A stretch of 64,000 nt of DNA. Origin: Marinobacter psychrophilus. GTDB taxonomy: Bacteria > Pseudomonadota > Gammaproteobacteria > Pseudomonadales > Oleiphilaceae. A program made the translations under genes and the position numbers. Location: the NCBI RefSeq assembly GCF_001043175.1, contig NZ_CP011494.1:1612001-1676000 (forward strand), read 5' to 3'. This document shows, piece after piece, positions 19,969-27,558 of this stretch. How positions within the stretch are numbered: position 1 is the stretch's first letter; every line of letters begins with the position of its first letter. The notes below the pieces were generated by a model that saw only the letters and a program-made list of their open reading frames with translations, made no database searches and was not told where the DNA came from.

Positions 19969-20988
19969 ATGTACGGGATGATTCGCAACCTGCTGTTCAA
20001 ATTGCCGCCAGAGCGGGCGCACAATCTTAGCTTGAAAGGGCTGGATGTGGCCCACCGCCTGGGCGTGCTGAAGTATTTGGCGCCGAATGTGCCTGCACAC
20101 CCGGTAACGGTGATGGGTCTGGAGTTTCCCAATCCGGTGGGATTGGCGGCGGGGCTGGATAAAAACGCCGATCATATGGACGCTTTGGGCGATCTCGGCT
20201 TTGGTTTTATTGAAGTGGGCACGGTCACGCCCCTGGCTCAGCCCGGCAACCCCGAACCCCGTATGTTTCGCTTGTCCGAACATCAGGCCATTATTAACCG
20301 CATGGGTTTTAATAACCAAGGCCTGGAGCGTTTACTGGCCCAGGTAGACCGCCGAAAATTTCGCGGGGTACTGGGTGTCAATGTAGGTAAGAATAAAAAT
20401 ACTCCAGACCAAGACTCGGCGCTGGATTACCGCAAGTGCATCACCGCCGTGTATAGCCGCGCTGACTATATTGCGGTCAACGTTTCATCGCCCAATACAC
20501 CAGGCCTGCGGGATCTGCAATTTGGTGACTCGCTGAAGCAGTTGTTGACCGCTGTAAAAGATGAACAACTCAGTTGCCAAAAAGAGCATGGACGTTATGT
20601 GCCCATCGCGGTGAAAATTGCGCCTGATATGGACGACGCTGACATTAGGTTTGTCGCAACGGCGCTGTTGGAAAGTGGACTGGATGGGGTAATTGCGACC
20701 AACACAACGATTAATCGTGACGTCGTGGTTGGCCACAAGCACTGTAACGAAGCCGGTGGCTTAAGCGGTGCGCCGGTACGCGAACCCTCATTGCGCGTCA
20801 TTCGCGGACTGTACGCCGAGTTGGGTGAACGGCTGCCGATTATCGGTGTGGGCGGAATTACTGATGGTGCCAGCGCGGCGGAGAAAATTCAGGCGGGTGC
20901 CAAATTGGTGCAAATCTATACCGGCTTTATATATAGGGGTCCTGGGCTGATTGGCGAAGCGGCAGCGGCGATAAAAGCGCTGGGTTGA
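19969..20988 (+). CDS. pyrD: Dihydroorotate dehydrogenase (quinone), class 2
   Basis: PyrD oxidises dihydroorotate to orotate at the inner membrane, passing electrons through FMN to quinone. The start MYGMIRNLLFKLPPERAHN gives the amphipathic membrane-association helix of class 2 enzymes. GAGG lies 8 bases before ATG 19969. FMN and substrate motifs include GLAAGLDKNADH, VNVSSPNTPGLR with the class 2 catalytic serine, and IGVGGITDG. Length is 339, close to the E. coli protein (336). An upstream in-frame ATG at 19855 lies in the promoter region and is rejected. Confidence 0.95.
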   Translation: MYGMIRNLLFKLPPERAHNLSLKGLDVAHRLGVLKYLAPNVPAHPVTVMGLEFPNPVGLAAGLDKNADHMDALGDLGFGFIEVGTVTPLAQPGNPEPRMFRLSEHQAIINRMGFNNQGLERLLAQVDRRKFRGVLGVNVGKNKNTPDQDSALDYRKCITAVYSRADYIAVNVSSPNTPGLRDLQFGDSLKQLLTAVKDEQLSCQKEHGRYVPIAVKIAPDMDDADIRFVATALLESGLDGVIATNTTINRDVVVGHKHCNEAGGLSGAPVREPSLRVIRGLYAELGERLPIIGVGGITDGASAAEKIQAGAKLVQIYTGFIYRGPGLIGEAAAAIKALG

Positions 20989-21014
20989 GGAAATGCCCAC
21001 ATGTTATTCATAAA

Positions 21015-21039
21015 AAAGGGCCCGCTAAGCGAGCCCTTT
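21015..21039. terminator. Convergent terminator of rmf (and pyrD)
   Basis: An 11-base stem (AAAGGGCCCGC/GCGAGCCCTTT, one mismatch, loop TAA) has a clean U-tract in the minus direction (TTTTTTA). It ends the rmf transcript and probably also pyrD, which stops 26 bases away. Confidence 0.85.
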
Positions 21040-21210
21040 ATGGGGAACTACAGTCCCCGGCGGTTTACCGCGATTTTACGGGGCGGGTGGCCCCGTTCGG
21101 TTTTATCGACTACTCATCCAGTTTTCAGATTGCTCCGATTAGTGGGTTGCGTACAACCACCGAGCTTAATTTAGTAATGTCGTTAATGATAAACTTCACC
21201 ACTACGTCCA
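21040..21210 (-). other. Structured 3' trailer of rmf
   Basis: Between the rmf stop and the terminator, about 170 bases contain several hairpins: 21042-21058 (GGGGA/TCCCC), 21060-21071 (GCGG/CCGC), 21078-21096 (ACGGGGC/GCCCCGT), 21145-21158 (GTTG/CAAC with a four-base loop), and 21199-21221 (8 bp with one G-U, spanning the rmf stop). rmf mRNA is very stable in E. coli stationary phase. A stabilising role here is inference. Confidence 0.45.
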
Positions 21211-21423
21211 TCACGCAGTGGTGACGGTGGCTAATCGATGGATGCCAGAGACACCGGTCAAACCATCCCATTGATCTGTGCGGCCTTCTCGCCACCCATT
21301 CAGCCATTCTTGACGGACTTCAGCTTGTTCAATGGGACAGCTATCTTTCGATTTACCGGACACTCCTGCGAGATAACCCCGCTTGAATGCTCGAGCGACC
21401 ATGTCTCTTTTCTGTCTTTTCAT
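21211..21423 (-). CDS. rmf: Ribosome modulation factor
   Basis: RMF dimerises 70S ribosomes into inactive 100S particles in stationary phase. The 70 residues start MKRQKRDMVARAFKRGY and contain LAGVSGKSKDSCP and the WLNGWREGR element, all hallmarks of the family. The start at 21423 is chosen because a GAGGAAC ribosome site precedes it. A longer frame from 21486 adds unrelated residues. The C-terminus is about 15 residues longer than in E. coli (55). Location between pyrD and rlmKL matches other gammaproteobacteria. Confidence 0.94.
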   Translation of the reverse strand: MKRQKRDMVARAFKRGYLAGVSGKSKDSCPIEQAEVRQEWLNGWREGRTDQWDGLTGVSGIHRLATVTTA

Positions 21424-21744
21424 GCCGTTCCTCACTGATGGATTAACAGAAACAAGCGTGTACACATTCTGCCGAGGCAGTGACAAACATAGTGGCGAAA
21501 TGATTTTCGCTACAACCCACTATTGCCAGCTCACACCAGAGCAGTCAGGATCCTGTTACTGGGGGCAATTGCCCCGAAACGACGCGTCAAGTACAAGGTA
21601 TGCCGAACTGACTGTTAAAGTACAACACTATTTCGAGCTAAAAAGTCTATTTTTTAGACGCTATACGCATAAAAATTAGCCCTAAAGTGGTTAATGAGCC
21701 CAATTCCAGAAACTTAGCCGTCCCGATAAAACCAGGAGTTCAAC
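21424..21744. promoter_or_regulatory. Divergent rmf/rlmKL control region
   Basis: No gene is seen in these 321 bases. They hold a long imperfect hairpin (about 21491-21524, core GCGAAA/TTTCGC), a perfect 14-bp palindrome GGGGCAATTGCCCC (21562-21575) and a short GTCTA/TAGAC repeat (21645-21659). These may be operator or leader structures. Regulators are not identifiable. Confidence 0.4.
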
Positions 21745-23952
21745 TTGTCCCTACCTCTCTTTTTTGTAACCTGCCCGAAAGGCGTTGAATATTTGCTGGC
21801 GGACGAGCTGGACGGCTTCGGTCTAAGCCTGGTTCGCCACGCGCCTGCTGGTGTGTGGGTGGAGGGCACGTTGGAAGGGGGGTACCGTACTTGCATGTGG
21901 TCACGCCTGGCGAACCGAGTCATCTTGCATGTGGCGGAAGTCGCCGCAACCAGCGACGACGAGTTGTATGACGGCGTGGTGCATCTGGATTGGCAGCAAC
22001 ACATTGCGGCTAGCGGCAGCTTCAAAGTGAATTTTATTGGCGAGAACGAAGCTATTCGCAATACCCAGTATGGCGCACAACGGGTGAAAGACGGCATTGT
22101 CGATCGCTTCACGGCCAACGGAGGTAAGCGCCCGGCGGTGGAGGGCAAAACGCCCGATGTGATTGTGTCGGCGCGCTTGCACCGCGGCCTGTTAACGTTG
22201 GGTATTGATTTGAGTGGGCACAGCCTTCATCAGCGCGGCTATCGCGAAGAGCAGGGCCGGGCGCCGCTGAAGGAAAATTTGGCAGCTGCGCTGCTGATTC
22301 GGTCTGGCTGGCCCGAAACAGTCGCCGCCGGCGGTGATTTTATTGACCCAATGTGCGGCTCCGGCACGCTGTTGATTGAAGCTGCGCTGATGGCTCTGGA
22401 CATTGCGCCGGGCCGCCGTCAGGACGGTTTTGGTTTCGAAAAATGGCTCGGCCACGATGCTGAGCTGTGGATGTCGCTACGCCAGGAAGTGGAACGCCGT
22501 GCCCATGCTGGCAAACAAGGTCGCATACCCCGCATTGCCGGCTTTGACGAAGATCGCCGGGTCTTGTCAACGGCACGCAACAACCTGCAGAGGGCAGGGC
22601 TAGATAGCATTATTGAGCTCACAGAAATACCGCTGCAAGAGCTTGAACTCAACGGTGACTGGGCCGAACAGGGCTTGGTAGTGACTAACCCTCCTTACGG
22701 TGAGCGTCTGAGTGAGCGCAAGTCACTGGCAGAAATTTATCAGGCCTTGGGCGCGGCGGTAAAACGGGTAACGCCGAACTGGCGCCTGGGAGTGTTTACC
22801 GGAGCGCCGGAATTCGGCAAATCCATTGGCCTGCGCAGTTTCAAACAGTACAAGCTGTTCAACGGTAAGCTGCCGGCCCAGCTGCTGCTGTTCACGGTAG
22901 ATGAGGCCAGCGCGCGTATTCCGAAAGATCCGGCAGCGCCGGGTGAAATTCTACCGCGCATTGCCAACGAAGAACGCGCCGCCATGCTGGCGAACCGCTT
23001 GAAAAAGAACGTTAAAAGCATTGGTCAGTGGGCACGCAAACAGAACATCAGCTGTTACCGCCTGTATGACGCCGACATGCCGGAATACGCATTGGCGATT
23101 GATATCTACAATGACTGGGTGCACGTGCAGGAATACATGGCGCCCAAGACCATCGACGAGCGTGCTGCTCGTGAGCGTCTGTCAGAAGCCCTGGCGGTGA
23201 TCCCCGAAGCGCTGGGTATTCCGCGTGATCGCTTGGTGTGCAAGCAGCGCTTGCGTCAAACCGGCACCAATCAGTATGAAAAGCAGGCGGCCAGCGGCGA
23301 GTTTTCCCAGATACAGGAACACGGCTGTACGTTAAAAGTGAATTTGAAAGACTACCTGGATACCGGTTTGTTTCTAGACCACCGCCCGCTGCGCCAGTGG
23401 ATTCAGCAGAATGCCCGTGGCAAACGCTTTCTGAATCTGTTCTGTTACACCGGCGCGGCCACGGTACACGCGATTGCTGGTGGTGCCAGCCGCTCTCTGA
23501 GCCTGGATATGTCACACACCTACGTCAGCTGGGCTAAAGATAACCTGGAACTGAACCACGCTGATCCGCAAAAGCATCAGGTGGACGCGGTAGATTGTCT
23601 GGCCTGGCTGGCAAGCAAGCCCAAGCCTGACCAGCGTTTTGATTTGATTTTTATGGACCCACCCACTTTCTCCAACTCGGCGAAAATGATTGGGGTTCTG
23701 GATATTCAGAAAGATCACGCCAAGCTGATTCGCCAGGCCATGCAGCGTTTGACCAATGATGGCTTGCTGGTATTTTCCAACAACTTCCGCCGTTTTAAGC
23801 TAGACGACGAAGTCAGCGCGGAGTTTGCGGTTGAGGAGATCAGCAAAAGCACCATCGACAAGGATTTTCAGCGCAACCCGCGTATTCACCGCTGCTGGAA
23901 CATACGTCACCCGCTGCAAGCGCGAGATAAGAGCGCCTTCTACGTTGGCTAA
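21745..23952 (+). CDS. rlmL: Bifunctional 23S rRNA m2G2445/m7G2069 methyltransferase RlmKL
   Basis: RlmKL methylates G2445 (N2) and G2069 (N7) of 23S rRNA near the peptidyl-transferase centre. In 735 residues: a THUMP domain (about 40-155), the RlmL Rossmann methyltransferase (about 160-390, with DPMCGSGTLLIEAALMA and the catalytic TNPPYGERL), and the RlmK methyltransferase (about 440-735, with FLNLFCYTGAATVHA and FMDPPTFSNS). Translation starts at TTG 21745 with AGGAG 7 bases upstream. The fused form is the gammaproteobacterial type. Confidence 0.96.
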   Translation: MSLPLFFVTCPKGVEYLLADELDGFGLSLVRHAPAGVWVEGTLEGGYRTCMWSRLANRVILHVAEVAATSDDELYDGVVHLDWQQHIAASGSFKVNFIGENEAIRNTQYGAQRVKDGIVDRFTANGGKRPAVEGKTPDVIVSARLHRGLLTLGIDLSGHSLHQRGYREEQGRAPLKENLAAALLIRSGWPETVAAGGDFIDPMCGSGTLLIEAALMALDIAPGRRQDGFGFEKWLGHDAELWMSLRQEVERRAHAGKQGRIPRIAGFDEDRRVLSTARNNLQRAGLDSIIELTEIPLQELELNGDWAEQGLVVTNPPYGERLSERKSLAEIYQALGAAVKRVTPNWRLGVFTGAPEFGKSIGLRSFKQYKLFNGKLPAQLLLFTVDEASARIPKDPAAPGEILPRIANEERAAMLANRLKKNVKSIGQWARKQNISCYRLYDADMPEYALAIDIYNDWVHVQEYMAPKTIDERAARERLSEALAVIPEALGIPRDRLVCKQRLRQTGTNQYEKQAASGEFSQIQEHGCTLKVNLKDYLDTGLFLDHRPLRQWIQQNARGKRFLNLFCYTGAATVHAIAGGASRSLSLDMSHTYVSWAKDNLELNHADPQKHQVDAVDCLAWLASKPKPDQRFDLIFMDPPTFSNSAKMIGVLDIQKDHAKLIRQAMQRLTNDGLLVFSNNFRRFKLDDEVSAEFAVEEISKSTIDKDFQRNPRIHRCWNIRHPLQARDKSAFYVG

Positions 23953-23974
23953 GGCTGAGGGGGCAGGGCCAGAC

Positions 23975-24001
23975 AAGGGATAGATTTGAAATCTGTCCCT
24001 T
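23975..24001. repeat. REP-like hairpin, copy 1
   Basis: A 27-base palindrome of 13+1+13 bases (AAGGGATAGATTT, G, AAATCTGTCCCTT) has one G-T wobble. It is the sister of the hairpin at 24020-24046. The GGGACAGATTT core resembles the dispersed palindromes of marine gammaproteobacteria that are associated with RAYT (Y1) transposases. Confidence 0.75.
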
Positions 24002-24019
24002 GAGGATCAAGATCAGGAT

Positions 24020-24046
24020 AGGGGACGGATTTCAAATCCGTCCCCT
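24020..24046. repeat. REP-like hairpin, copy 2
   Basis: A perfect 27-base palindrome (13+1+13; AGGGGACGGATTT, C, AAATCCGTCCCCT) lies 18 bases after copy 1. Its last two bases overlap the stop codon of the minus-strand gene that ends at 24045. Confidence 0.78.
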
Positions 24047-24569
24047 AAGAATCTTCTCCCTCAGAATCGGTCTCTTCGACGAATCCGTCGTCGCCCAGTA
24101 CGCCGTAGTGTTGGGCCAACATTAGCAGCGCATACACGCCGTTTTCCGGCAGTTGCGGTTCCAGACCTTCCTCGATCAGCAGGGCGCGGCGTTCGTCTTC
24201 CAGGGTTTCGCTGTCTACGCCGGTGATCAGGTCGGTGATCGGTGCGATTTCAAAAGGCGCATCTTGGCCGATCGCCGTGAAAATCCGGTCGATCAGAATT
24301 TCGTCCGGATCCAAACCGTCTACGTAAACCGTCTGGTCAGGCAAGTCCTGGTGCAGTTCGCGGGTCAGTTCTATCAGTGGCACGCCCTGTTCTTCAAGGT
24401 AGTTCAGGTCGATATCGCCGGTATCGCCGTCTTCTGGCAGCCAGTCGTCTTCTGGTGCAATAACCACGGTTTTCATGGTGCCATCCACCAGTGACCAAGC
24501 CATGGCAGTGGGGAATAGGGTGTCGTCATTCTGATAGTATTCAATATCGAGAAAACACGGTTTGGCCAA
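24045..24569 (-). CDS. Conserved hypothetical protein, possible RNase H-fold (exonuclease-like) relative
   Basis: The product is not confidently recognised. It is acidic, about 174 residues from TTG 24569, which has AGGAG 8 bases upstream. An ATG at 24608 would give 187 residues but lacks a ribosome site. The opening FLDIEYYQNDDTLFPTAMAWSLVDG resembles, in shortened form, the first DxE motif of DEDD exonucleases. YVDGLDPDEILIDRIF could be a second motif. The later catalytic residues are not evident, so activity is doubtful. It is divergent from the M18 aminopeptidase gene. Confidence 0.6.
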   Translation of the reverse strand: MAKPCFLDIEYYQNDDTLFPTAMAWSLVDGTMKTVVIAPEDDWLPEDGDTGDIDLNYLEEQGVPLIELTRELHQDLPDQTVYVDGLDPDEILIDRIFTAIGQDAPFEIAPITDLITGVDSETLEDERRALLIEEGLEPQLPENGVYALLMLAQHYGVLGDDGFVEETDSEGEDS

Positions 24570-24648
24570 GGGCTGGGCTCCTGTAGGATTGGGGATCTGG
24601 GTCTGCATGGCACACTATTGCCACTATTATTATTGAATTAAGGACACC

Positions 24649-25938
24649 ATGGAACATATTGATTTCAACAACGATCTGCTTTCGTTTCTGAACCAGTCAC
24701 CAACGCCCTGGCACGCTGTCGCTACCATGAAAAAACAGCTGGACAGCTCGGGTTTTCATCCTTTGGATGAAAAAGACGACTGGTCGCTGCAAGCCGGCAA
24801 CGGTTATTACGTCATTCGCAACGGCTCGTCGATTGTGGCTTTTCGTACTGGTAATACGGACACAACCAAAGCCGGCGTGCGCATGGTTGGCGCACACACT
24901 GACAGCCCGTGCCTGAAAGTAAAGCCCAATCCGGTACTCCGTCGCAAAGGCTTCTTGCAACTGGGCGTTGAAGTCTATGGCGGTGCCTTGCTGAACCCGT
25001 GGTTTGATCGTGATCTTTCTCTGGCCGGGCGAGTCACATACGGTGACTGCAATGGGCAAGTGCAAGATGCACTGATCGACTTCCGCAAGCCGGTGGCGTT
25101 TATACCCAGCCTGGCCATTCATCTGGATCGCGAAGCAAACAGCAACCGCACGGTGAACCCTCAAACCGATTTGCCTCCGGTCCTGATGCAGGTGCCTGAA
25201 GATGACACCACCGATTTTGCCAGCCTGCTGATCACTCAGCTGAAAGCCGAGAACGGCGTTACCGCCGAGCGTATTCTGGGCTACGAACTGAGCTTTTACG
25301 ACGTGCAGCAAGCGGGCTTTGTAGGTCTGCGCAATAACTTTATTGCGTCAGCGCGGCTGGATAATTTGTTGAGCTGTTACATCGGCTTGCAAGCATTGCT
25401 GGAAACAAGCGGTGAACAGCCGGCGTTACTTGTGTGCAACGACCACGAAGAAGTGGGCAGTATGTCGGCTGAAGGTGCCCAGGGGCCTTTTTTAAGCTCG
25501 GTGCTGGAGCGCTGGTGTGGCGCAGGAAAAAGCCGTGCGATTGCCCATTCAATGATGATTTCGGCGGACAACGCCCACGGCATTCATCCGAATTTTATGG
25601 ACAAGCACGACGAGAATCACGGCCCTCAGCTAAACGCTGGCCCGGTAATCAAAGTAAATCACAATCAGCGTTATGCAACCAACAGCCGGTCGGCGGCTGT
25701 GTATCGTCACCTGAGTGACCAGTTGGGCCTGCCCCACCAGACCTTCGTGGTGCGCAGTGATATGGGCTGTGGCAGCACCATAGGACCGCTGACAGCCGCG
25801 AATCTGGGCGTGACCACCCTAGACATTGGCGTGCCCCAGCTTGGTATGCATTCCATTCGCGAGATGATTGGTTCCGACGACGCCTATACGTTGTTCAAAG
25901 TATTGACCGGTTTTTATCAAAGCCCCCAGGTTTTTTGA
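24649..25938 (+). CDS. apeB: M18 family aminopeptidase
   Basis: This cytosolic, zinc-dependent aminopeptidase of the aspartyl-aminopeptidase (M18) family forms large tetrahedral complexes in known members. The 429 residues contain the metal ligand motifs [29 protein letters not shown] and [11 protein letters not shown] in the family order. The start [24 protein letters not shown] is typical. The gene is monocistronic and ends in front of the terminator shared with a tRNA. Confidence 0.94.
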   Translation: MEHIDFNNDLLSFLNQSPTPWHAVATMKKQLDSSGFHPLDEKDDWSLQAGNGYYVIRNGSSIVAFRTGNTDTTKAGVRMVGAHTDSPCLKVKPNPVLRRKGFLQLGVEVYGGALLNPWFDRDLSLAGRVTYGDCNGQVQDALIDFRKPVAFIPSLAIHLDREANSNRTVNPQTDLPPVLMQVPEDDTTDFASLLITQLKAENGVTAERILGYELSFYDVQQAGFVGLRNNFIASARLDNLLSCYIGLQALLETSGEQPALLVCNDHEEVGSMSAEGAQGPFLSSVLERWCGAGKSRAIAHSMMISADNAHGIHPNFMDKHDENHGPQLNAGPVIKVNHNQRYATNSRSAAVYRHLSDQLGLPHQTFVVRSDMGCGSTIGPLTAANLGVTTLDIGVPQLGMHSIREMIGSDDAYTLFKVLTGFYQSPQVF

Positions 25939-25952
25939 CGGCCAGAATAAAA

Positions 25953-25984
25953 AATGCCGCTGATTCTTTCGAATCAGCGGCATT
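25953..25984 (-). terminator. Terminator of tRNA-Asn copy 2
   Basis: A 14-bp perfect stem (AATGCCGCTGATTC/GAATCAGCGGCATT, loop TTTC) has a T-rich run in the minus direction. It may also stop apeB reading from the left. Confidence 0.9.
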
Positions 25985-25994
25985 CTAAAATAAT

Positions 25995-26070
25995 TGGCTC
26001 CCCGAGCTGGGCTCGAACCAGCGACAAACGGATTAACAGTCCGTTGCTCTACCAACTGAGCTATCAGGGA
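25995..26070 (-). tRNA. tRNA-Asn (anticodon GTT), second copy
   Basis: 76 bases, encoded CCA, anticodon GTT, identical to 11774-11849. As with the first copy it is monocistronic, on the minus strand, and converges with a protein gene across a terminator. Confidence 0.97.
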
Positions 26071-26151
26071 ACAGCATCAAGTCGGCGCGGATGTTATTCG
26101 CTTTGAACGCCGGAGTCAACACCCTGAAATAAAAGGTTTGTTAGCGGTGGC

Positions 26152-26781
26152 TCAAAGCAAAGGCACCAGGTGGGGCCACACATTGTCCAACAGAATGCTT
26201 TGCGCCGGTTCTGTGGGGTGAATGCCATCGCTTTGCATTAAGCTGTCAACGTTGTAAATGTCGTCCAGGAAGAAAGGCACCAGTGCGGAGTTGAAGCGCT
26301 GTGCAAGATCTCCGAAAATAGCGGCAAAAGCCTGGGTGTAACGGTCGCCGTAATTGGGTGGTATTTGCATACCCACCAGTAGGGTTTGGGCGCCAGCCTG
26401 TTGGCTGTTCTTAAGCATCAAAGCCAGGTTTTTTTCGATCACCTGCGGTGGAAAACCGCGCAGACCATCGTTGCCACCCAGCTCCACGATCACCAGTTGC
26501 GGCTGGTGCTTGTTCAGTAAACCCGGCAGCCGGCGGGCTCCGCCGTCGGCTGTTTCGCCGCTGATGCTGGCATTTACCACGCTCCAGTCGTTGTGGCCCT
26601 TGTCGGCCAGGCGTTGGCGCAGCAAATTTACCCAGGCGGTTTCTTCCGGCACGCCATAGGCCGCGCTCAGGCTGTCGCCCATTACCAGCAGGGTGTTGGC
26701 ACTGATCAAACCTGGCGTCATAACCAGCACAAGCAGCAGTGCAAATGATCTGACCGCCGGTAAAACCGTATTCTTGAACAC
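26152..26781 (-). CDS. tesA: Periplasmic SGNH esterase/thioesterase I
   Basis: TesA is a secreted SGNH hydrolase with acyl-CoA thioesterase, lysophospholipase and arylesterase activity. A signal-like hydrophobic stretch (LLLVLVMTPGLISA) precedes block I GDSLSAAYG with the nucleophile serine. Block III is GGNDGLRG, and block V DGIHPTEPAQ supplies Asp and His. GTG 26781 is chosen because GGGAG lies 8 bases upstream. GTG 26808 lacks a ribosome site. It is divergent from ybbA, the same trio as E. coli tesA-ybbA-ybbP. Confidence 0.92.
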   Translation of the reverse strand: MFKNTVLPAVRSFALLLVLVMTPGLISANTLLVMGDSLSAAYGVPEETAWVNLLRQRLADKGHNDWSVVNASISGETADGGARRLPGLLNKHQPQLVIVELGGNDGLRGFPPQVIEKNLALMLKNSQQAGAQTLLVGMQIPPNYGDRYTQAFAAIFGDLAQRFNSALVPFFLDDIYNVDSLMQSDGIHPTEPAQSILLDNVWPHLVPLL

Positions 26782-26829
26782 TGCGTAGTCTCCCAAATTT
26801 TTCGCCACAGGACAGGATTAACCAGAGCC

Positions 26830-27558
26830 GTGAATCAATCTAATGACCAAACGCTACCAAACCCCCACGTGATATTGCGGGTCAGCAAGCTGACACACAA
26901 GGTGGACCTTGAGTCCAATACGCTAACGATTTTGCAAGGAGTCAACCTGGAAATCAATCAAGGCGACTCCGTCGCTATTGTCGGGCGCTCCGGCTCCGGA
27001 AAAACCACCTTGCTGGGCTTGCTGGCTGGGCTGGACACGCCGAGCGAAGGCAGTATTGAACTGGATGGTGCAAACATCAGCGCTCTGGGCGAAGACGAGC
27101 GTGCCGCGCTGCGAGCCCAACGAGTTGGCTTTGTGTTTCAGTCATTTCAATTATTGCCGGCTCTGACCGCTCTTGAAAACGTGATGTTGCCGCTGGAACT
27201 GGCCAGTCGCCAAAATGCCGAAGCGCGAGCGCGAGAGCTTTTGCAACGGGTAGGCTTGGGAGAGCGTCTGACCCATACCCCGCGGCAATTATCCGGTGGC
27301 GAGCAGCAGCGGGTGGCCATCGCCCGCGCCTTTGCCTGCGAACCTGCAATCCTATTCGCCGATGAACCCACCGGCAATCTTGATAACCGTACCGGCAAAG
27401 ACGTATCGGATTTGCTGATGGCACTGAACCGCGAGCAGGGCACCACGTTGGTAATGGTTACTCATGACGAACAGCTGGCGGTCCGCTGTGGCCGACAGTT
27501 CCACATTGAGGGTGGCGTGTTGAGCGAGCCGGAAACCCGCCAGGAGGCAGTAACCTGA
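26830..27558 (+). CDS. ybbA: ABC transporter ATP-binding protein YbbA (LolD/MacB-like)
   Basis: This cytosolic ATPase of the type VII (mechanotransmission) ABC group has 242 residues. Walker A is VGRSGSGKTT, the Q-loop is VFQSFQL, the signature is LSGGEQQRVAIARAF, and Walker B is ILFADEPTGNLD. Translation starts at GTG 26830. Its stop overlaps the ybbP start by one base (TGATG), so subunits are made together. The substrate is unknown. Relatives move lipids, lipoproteins or toxins from the inner membrane. Confidence 0.93.
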   Translation: MNQSNDQTLPNPHVILRVSKLTHKVDLESNTLTILQGVNLEINQGDSVAIVGRSGSGKTTLLGLLAGLDTPSEGSIELDGANISALGEDERAALRAQRVGFVFQSFQLLPALTALENVMLPLELASRQNAEARARELLQRVGLGERLTHTPRQLSGGEQQRVAIARAFACEPAILFADEPTGNLDNRTGKDVSDLLMALNREQGTTLVMVTHDEQLAVRCGRQFHIEGGVLSEPETRQEAVT

